Positions 59,182 to 64,000 of a DNA stretch of 64,000 nucleotides are shown piece after piece (position 1 is the stretch's first letter; every line of letters begins with the position of its first letter). The notes below the pieces were generated by a model. That model was not told the origin of the DNA. It saw only the letters and a program-made list of their open reading frames with translations, and searched no databases. A program made the translations under genes and the position numbers. Origin of the DNA: Thysanoteuthis rhombus. Lineage: Eukaryota > Mollusca > Cephalopoda > Oegopsida > Thysanoteuthidae. The stretch is from the NCBI GenBank assembly GCA_963457665.1, contig OY735215.1:29379041-29443040 (forward strand), written 5' to 3'.

Positions 59182-61874
59182 CGTCTGATTTCGGACACTA
59201 TGTCCATTTTAGCCCCGAGTGTCTGATAAAAATTCAAGTCAATTAGACATCCAAAATTGTCAGATTTATGATCACTTATAAATTCAGATAGATATTTCTG
59301 GAATCAAAAGTTATGCATACAATTGAATCCCTAGAAAGCTATAATTTGGGTTCATTATTCAAATTTTTCAACTTAATTTTTGTTTTGTCACGAAGTACAA
59401 AGAAAAAAAAAGGTTGATATTTTCAAATTACAACTATAAACTACGATCTTATTACAAGGAGCACATTATGATCAACATTTTCAACTTACTTTCAATCAAT
59501 CTGATCTTGTCCAATTACTGAATATCTACCTCCGATTTTGAGAAAAATAATCCGGCAATCCTGTTCCTGTCTCTCATCCCACCATATTTATTTACACTTT
59601 TGGTGGAGGTAGCATTTCACTATTTTGCTTCCTTCATGACTCTAGGATTTATTGTGCTTTCTCAAGTTTTCATTTACAATGGCTTACAAACAAAGAGATG
59701 GTACTGGTATTACCAAGAAACATATGAGGTTATCAGTTTCACAAAAATTGATTAAGAAGTTGGAGCAGATATAATGCATACAATGTACAGAAACTGACAG
59801 TGACATACATATACAAGACTAAAGACAAAAAGTACAGTGTAGATAAAATTGGTCTTTTTTCCTTTATTTATAATTATTTTATATTCTTTTCTTACCATGT
59901 TTATCATATCTATGAACCGTGCAAGGTATACATTTGTACTAATTATTTTTTTTTCACAACAATTCAGTAATACTGGACACCCACTCTCCCTTACTCAGTT
60001 AATAAGAGGGTTCGCAATACACATTTGATTAGAGATTCAAAATTTTTTAAAATATTGTTCAAGTAATTTATTCTCCAGCTCTTGAATATTGTTTTAATTC
60101 GCATTCATAATATTGCATAGTCTTGGCTTTTTAGAATATTAATGGGGTTAGTTTACGAAGATTGTTAAATCAATCTCTAACTTCAATTCACAGTATATTG
60201 AGTTATGTATCATGTAGTCCTTTATAAGTTGTGTACAAAAATTTCTAGTCGAAGGGAAAGAAAAAAAAGATTAAAAAAGTGTGCTGGGAAATCTTGCAAT
60301 TATGTGTGACTATTTTTGAATTCAGTTGAAACAGCACATTAAATGCAGAAACTGAGAGTACAGTCAAAGTAATTACTCATCTCAAATGTTTACATTTTCT
60401 ATAAAGAAAATCTTAAAAGTATAAAGGTCCCTGGGAGGGTGAGAAGAAGAGGGTGAAAATTTGCTGTTTTTCAGATATCCTGTTTTTGCTTATAAAATAT
60501 AAACTAACAGTCAGATCAGCCATAACTCACTATCTTCACAAGCCTACACATATAATTTCATTGAAATGTATTACGGAATAACAAAGTTATTCAATTGAAA
60601 GAAAAAAGATGATGACAATGGACACCAATAGTGAATGATGGTCATGGCAACTTCTCTTTGCCAGGGACAAAATACTCATGATCAAATGAATCCACACACT
60701 TATCTATTTTATACTAACATTAATAGGGGATGCTATGCATCTCTGAAACAAATCCTCAACAGTATTTTCATTTATCAATATTGGCGACTAAAAAGAAAAA
60801 AAAGAAAAAGAAAAAACTGGAGTTTAAATCATTAGAAAGAGAGTACTCAACACTCCATTAGTACTGCAATGTAGTTTGTCCTGATGTTCTTAAGTTACAG
60901 TAATTTGGAAATTCAGGAGGCCAATAACAACCCAGAATCCCCCCCCTAAACTGCTCCAAGTACTCTTCTCTCATATGTAACTATTGCAGTTTTGTATTTT
61001 TGCTCCTTATTAGTGAATAAGCAGGCTGAATATTATCTATTTTTACAAGCATCCCCCTAGAAAAATGTGATTAAAGGGCTATAATTAGTCCTTCATCAAC
61101 TTAATCAAGTTTTCCTTTGTGTCCAAAAATATTAACATAGAATTCACACTACAAAAGGGATTGTTCACCCCCCAAAAGGCTGTCATAATAATGTGTAATG
61201 ATATTCTTATTATAGCTACAGGGTATAAACCAGGCTAATTTTTCATTCATTTATTTGGTTAATACGGAGCTAGAAATAAAACTTCGATAAACCTTGATCT
61301 TCAATAAAACATTTTTTTTTATACAATCAAACAATGGCAATCCTATGAAAAGAAAATTACATACAAAAAAGTTCATCTACTTTGATAAATTTAAGATTAG
61401 CAACATGAAGACTTTTTCATGATGCTGGGATACAGTTAATATTTCAAGAAATCTTCCCTTCACAAAAATCACCCTTTTATTAAAAAAAAAAGGCAACATA
61501 TCTTAAAGAAATTGAAAAACTTGCATGAAAATTAAAGGCAACAATTATTTTTTGGTGACTTAAACAATTGAAGGCACATTCCAGGAATATTCTGATCTGA
61601 ATGTACCCGAGCAATAAGATTGTTGTTAATATTGTAATTTGAATGAATCGACTTTTGTATCATTTTATTTATGAAATGAAAATCATTAATTAGAAATAAA
61701 AACAAATTATAGTTTACTGAAGGATGGTTTGTATACAGAGCTATTTGTTTAGATTTCAGAAATATCAATTTGAATTCATGTGGAGCCTTGAATCAGACAA
61801 TTTCTGAGGTCCAATTGATTTAAATTCTTATTGGACATACACAGCTAAAAATAGATCCTGTCCGAAATCAGACG
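59182..61874. mobile_element. Candidate 2.7-kb element with about 95-bp terminal inverted repeats
   Basis: The left end starts CGTCTGATTTCGGACA. The right end is its exact complement over the outer 16 bp and stays similar for about 95 bp (blocks ATTTTTAGC, TTAAATCAATTGGAC, AAATTGTCTGATT against the left). ATA flanks both outer edges and may be a 3-bp target duplication. The interior has no long open frame, so it would be non-autonomous. Two separate short copies in opposite orientation would look the same. Confidence 0.5.
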
Positions 61875-62410
61875 ATATGTCAGTAAATAAAATTAGTTTT
61901 ATTTCATATTTTCTTTTTATTATATTCCAGCACTGTGTCATGTATGCAAACCTGCTATTTAGGTTTTTTTCTTAATACATAATTCAGTAATACAAAACAA
62001 TCAAAATACACAGGCGCTAGCTCCTCCCTATTAGTCTGTAGATAATAAAGTTTAGTCAGTACACCGATATCAGTAACTTAGCAACAGGTAGCCACATTTC
62101 AGGTTTCTAGGTGGTAAGTTAGTAAAAATATAAAAGTATTTTTTCACTCAAATCAGAGAAATTCCTGCACAAAAGTTTAAACTTTCATGCATTTTGCTAA
62201 AATCATTTTTAGTAAAAAAACTGAACAATGTTTGAAAGAAAATTTTCTTTCTTTGATTTTCAAAATCATGATAAATAGACATAGAAGGAGACGGTTGAAA
62301 GATTTAGTTAATTAAAGTAAAATGAAAAATTCAATGCAAAAAATATTTTTAACCCAATTTCAAAAAAAGATCCGAATAATGAAATGAAACTTCACTTGAA
62401 TAGGTTTATA

Positions 62411-62545
62411 CACTCTAACCTTTCCAAGACTAAACCATTAATGTGCTTAACACCTGAATTGATAAGTCTCATTAGACTTTTATAAGAAATCTATGGGACA
62501 TCCCAACAGTCATAGAAACTTCTCAATATATATGTCCAATGGAGA
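62411..62545 (+). repeat. Dispersed repeat family B, copy 4
   Basis: It holds the blocks CTAACCTTTCCAAGACTAAA, GTGCTTAACACCTGAATTGA, AGTCTCATTAGAC, CAACAGTCATAGAAAC and AATATATATGTCC. These are the most complete set, and the other copies align to them. Confidence 0.65.
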
Positions 62546-62968
62546 AAAAAATAAAAAAATAGAAATAACAAACAAACAAACACGCTTACCCACCAAATTA
62601 TTTCACAAAAGTTTTATCATTCAACTTTCATGGATGTGGGGTAAAATGGAAATTAAGTGCAAGTGAAAATTTCACTTCCCCTTTTGGGAAATTACAGTTT
62701 GAACCAAATGGTTGAGGTCTCCAAGATACAAAAGTTTGAGTGGAACTCATTAAATTACAAAAAACTAACTAGAGAGCATACATCTCTGCTAACACCATAC
62801 ACTAACTAAAAACCAAGAGAAAACTTTAAAAGGAAAAAAAAAAAAAAAGGAAGGGGAGAGAATGCAATTTTCGCATTATCTATGTATAAAATATTGAGTT
62901 ACTTCCCTTGAAATTTCAGTTTAGCCTTTTCATTTGCTGTTTGTTTTTACCCCATCTTCATGCAGAGT

Positions 62969-63270
62969 TAAAAAAATCTCTCAATCAACACAAATACACG
63001 GATCCACCCGAAAATTTAGTATTTCCTTCCGTGGCCAACCCTTCCACAAATTTTCATCGAAATTCAATGAGAACTTTCAGAGATATCATGAGGGCCATAT
63101 GAGCAAATACATAAATGTACGGGAAAAAAAATCTCTCAACCGAAGAAATACTCCCGGATTCGCCCCTAAAATTCAACAAATTCTTTATCTTATGGACCCA
63201 CCCTTTTATAACACCCAATTGAAATTCATTGAGAACTTCTGGAGATATCCTGTGGACAGACGGACACGGG
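62969..63270 (+). repeat. Dispersed repeat family C, tandem dimer
   Basis: Two units of about 154 bp each begin AAAAAATCTCTCAA (62971 and 63124). They share CC(A)CCCG.AAA or similar, then GAAATTCA.TGAGAACTT and GAGATATC.TG. The second ends GGACAGACGGACACGGG, a tail type I recall from many invertebrate repeats. A 131-codon open frame across the dimer is probably incidental. Confidence 0.7.
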
Positions 63271-64000
63271 TAATAGACAAGTCGACTTTTCAAAGCAGCA
63301 AGAATTCTCCCTATCCTAGCGGATCATAATTAGTCATTTTAGACTTTATGAACTCTGATGGACATAATCCTGACATGTTAGAGAGTCGACTTATCTGGCA
63401 AATATAGAACTTAATTGGAATTAACACCCGAGTTTTAGGGTGTATTTATACATCGGCATATGATTTTGTCCATTACCTCGAACAAAATACATAACGTCAG
63501 TTCATATTTACTGATAAGAAAGTGGCAATAAAAATTGTACTTTGATGAATTTATCAGCTTAGTCTTTAAATTGCACGTGTGATATTTTTTTGTTATACTA
63601 TAAAACTTACATGATTTTGTGAGAAATTTCCGTAAACTATTCGAGTAATAAAACTAAGCTTACTATTGTGAAAAAACAAAACTGACAAAGTCATTACTTT
63701 CTCACAATTGAGGATCCCTTTGTGGCCAAGGTCAATCCAAAAAGTGGAATGCACCTGGAGGCGGAATTAAAATGAAATTATCTCAAGTACTTTTTAAACT
63801 GAGTCTCATTATAAACAATTACAAAATCGCGTAAGGCAGTCTAATAGGGAATCATATTTTTAGAAAATATTTCTTGTTGGAGCGATACACTTATACACTA
63901 CGAAAACCAGGACTTTTCTAGCAGATATTACAAGCACAAAAATTGGTTTCACTAACAAATCAACCATTAAGAAAGTATTCCCAAAGATAGTAACCAAAGT

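Larger units (their letters stand above)
35512..64000 (-). other. Long NAA30 intron (repeat-rich, continues past window)
   Basis: I found no further NAA30 exon and no other gene. Named contents are listed separately. Stretches in which I see nothing nameable are 35.6-36.9, 37.7-42.4, 43.5-45.4, 49.0-50.9, 55.0-56.4, 57.5-59.1 and 63.3-64.0 kb. These are AT-rich DNA with homopolymer runs and chance ORFs. The segment could also hide the first exons of NAA30 if they are poorly conserved. Confidence 0.6.

Noticed and set aside
59461-59520. Possible upstream NAA30 exon on the minus strand (splice-like AAAG/GTAAG context)
   Set aside because: The translation does not match the conserved NAA30 region and a stop interrupts it.
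63610-63770. Minus-strand open stretch of about 53 codons with an acceptor-like CCTCCAG and a donor-like GTAAGT
   Set aside because: No NAA30 or other family similarity is seen and the residues look random. Chance splice-like motifs are common in this DNA.
1-64000. CRISPR array, bacterial operon or phage content
   Set aside because: The split genes, GT-AG introns and SINEs show this is animal nuclear DNA, and no regularly spaced palindromic repeat array was seen.

Overview
This is AT-rich nuclear DNA from an animal, about 64 kb with three protein-coding genes split by long introns. All splice sites used are GT-AG. The window has many (TA)n arrays, homopolymer tracts, tRNA-derived SINEs and a decayed Penelope-like element, which suits an invertebrate with a repeat-rich genome. 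The encoded proteins and the SINE style make me favour a lophotrochozoan, probably a mollusc and possibly a cephalopod. That taxonomic call is inference only.

Layout. (1) 1-9128, + strand: the 3' part of a gene for an HMGA-like AT-hook chromatin protein. Eight small in-phase exons are visible, and the first coding exon lies left of the window. (2) 9129-18125: 3' UTR and intergenic DNA. (3) 18126-26931, + strand: a complete four-exon gene for mitochondrial ribosomal protein L11 (200 residues). Its introns hold two MITE-like elements and a broken Penelope-like retroelement with recognisable reverse-transcriptase and GIY-YIG remnants on the minus strand. (4) 26932-31081: intergenic DNA between convergent genes. 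(5) 31082-35511, - strand: the last three coding exons of N-alpha-acetyltransferase 30 (NAA30, catalytic subunit of NatC). I found no NAA30 exon from 35512 to 64000, so this appears to be one intron of more than 28 kb filled with repeats.

The genes do not form a pathway: one is a chromatin protein, one a mitoribosome subunit, one a cytosolic N-terminal acetyltransferase. The repeat content is the more unusual part. I see a dispersed SINE family (six copies, one with a clean target-site duplication inside another repeat), a tandem trimer of a tRNA-Asn-derived SINE, a 73-bp-arm inverted repeat, a 2.7-kb segment bounded by related inverted termini, and several unnamed repeat families with two to five copies each.

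No CRISPR array, operon, rRNA or functional tRNA gene is present. Most short open reading frames are chance ORFs in AT-rich DNA or run through microsatellites.
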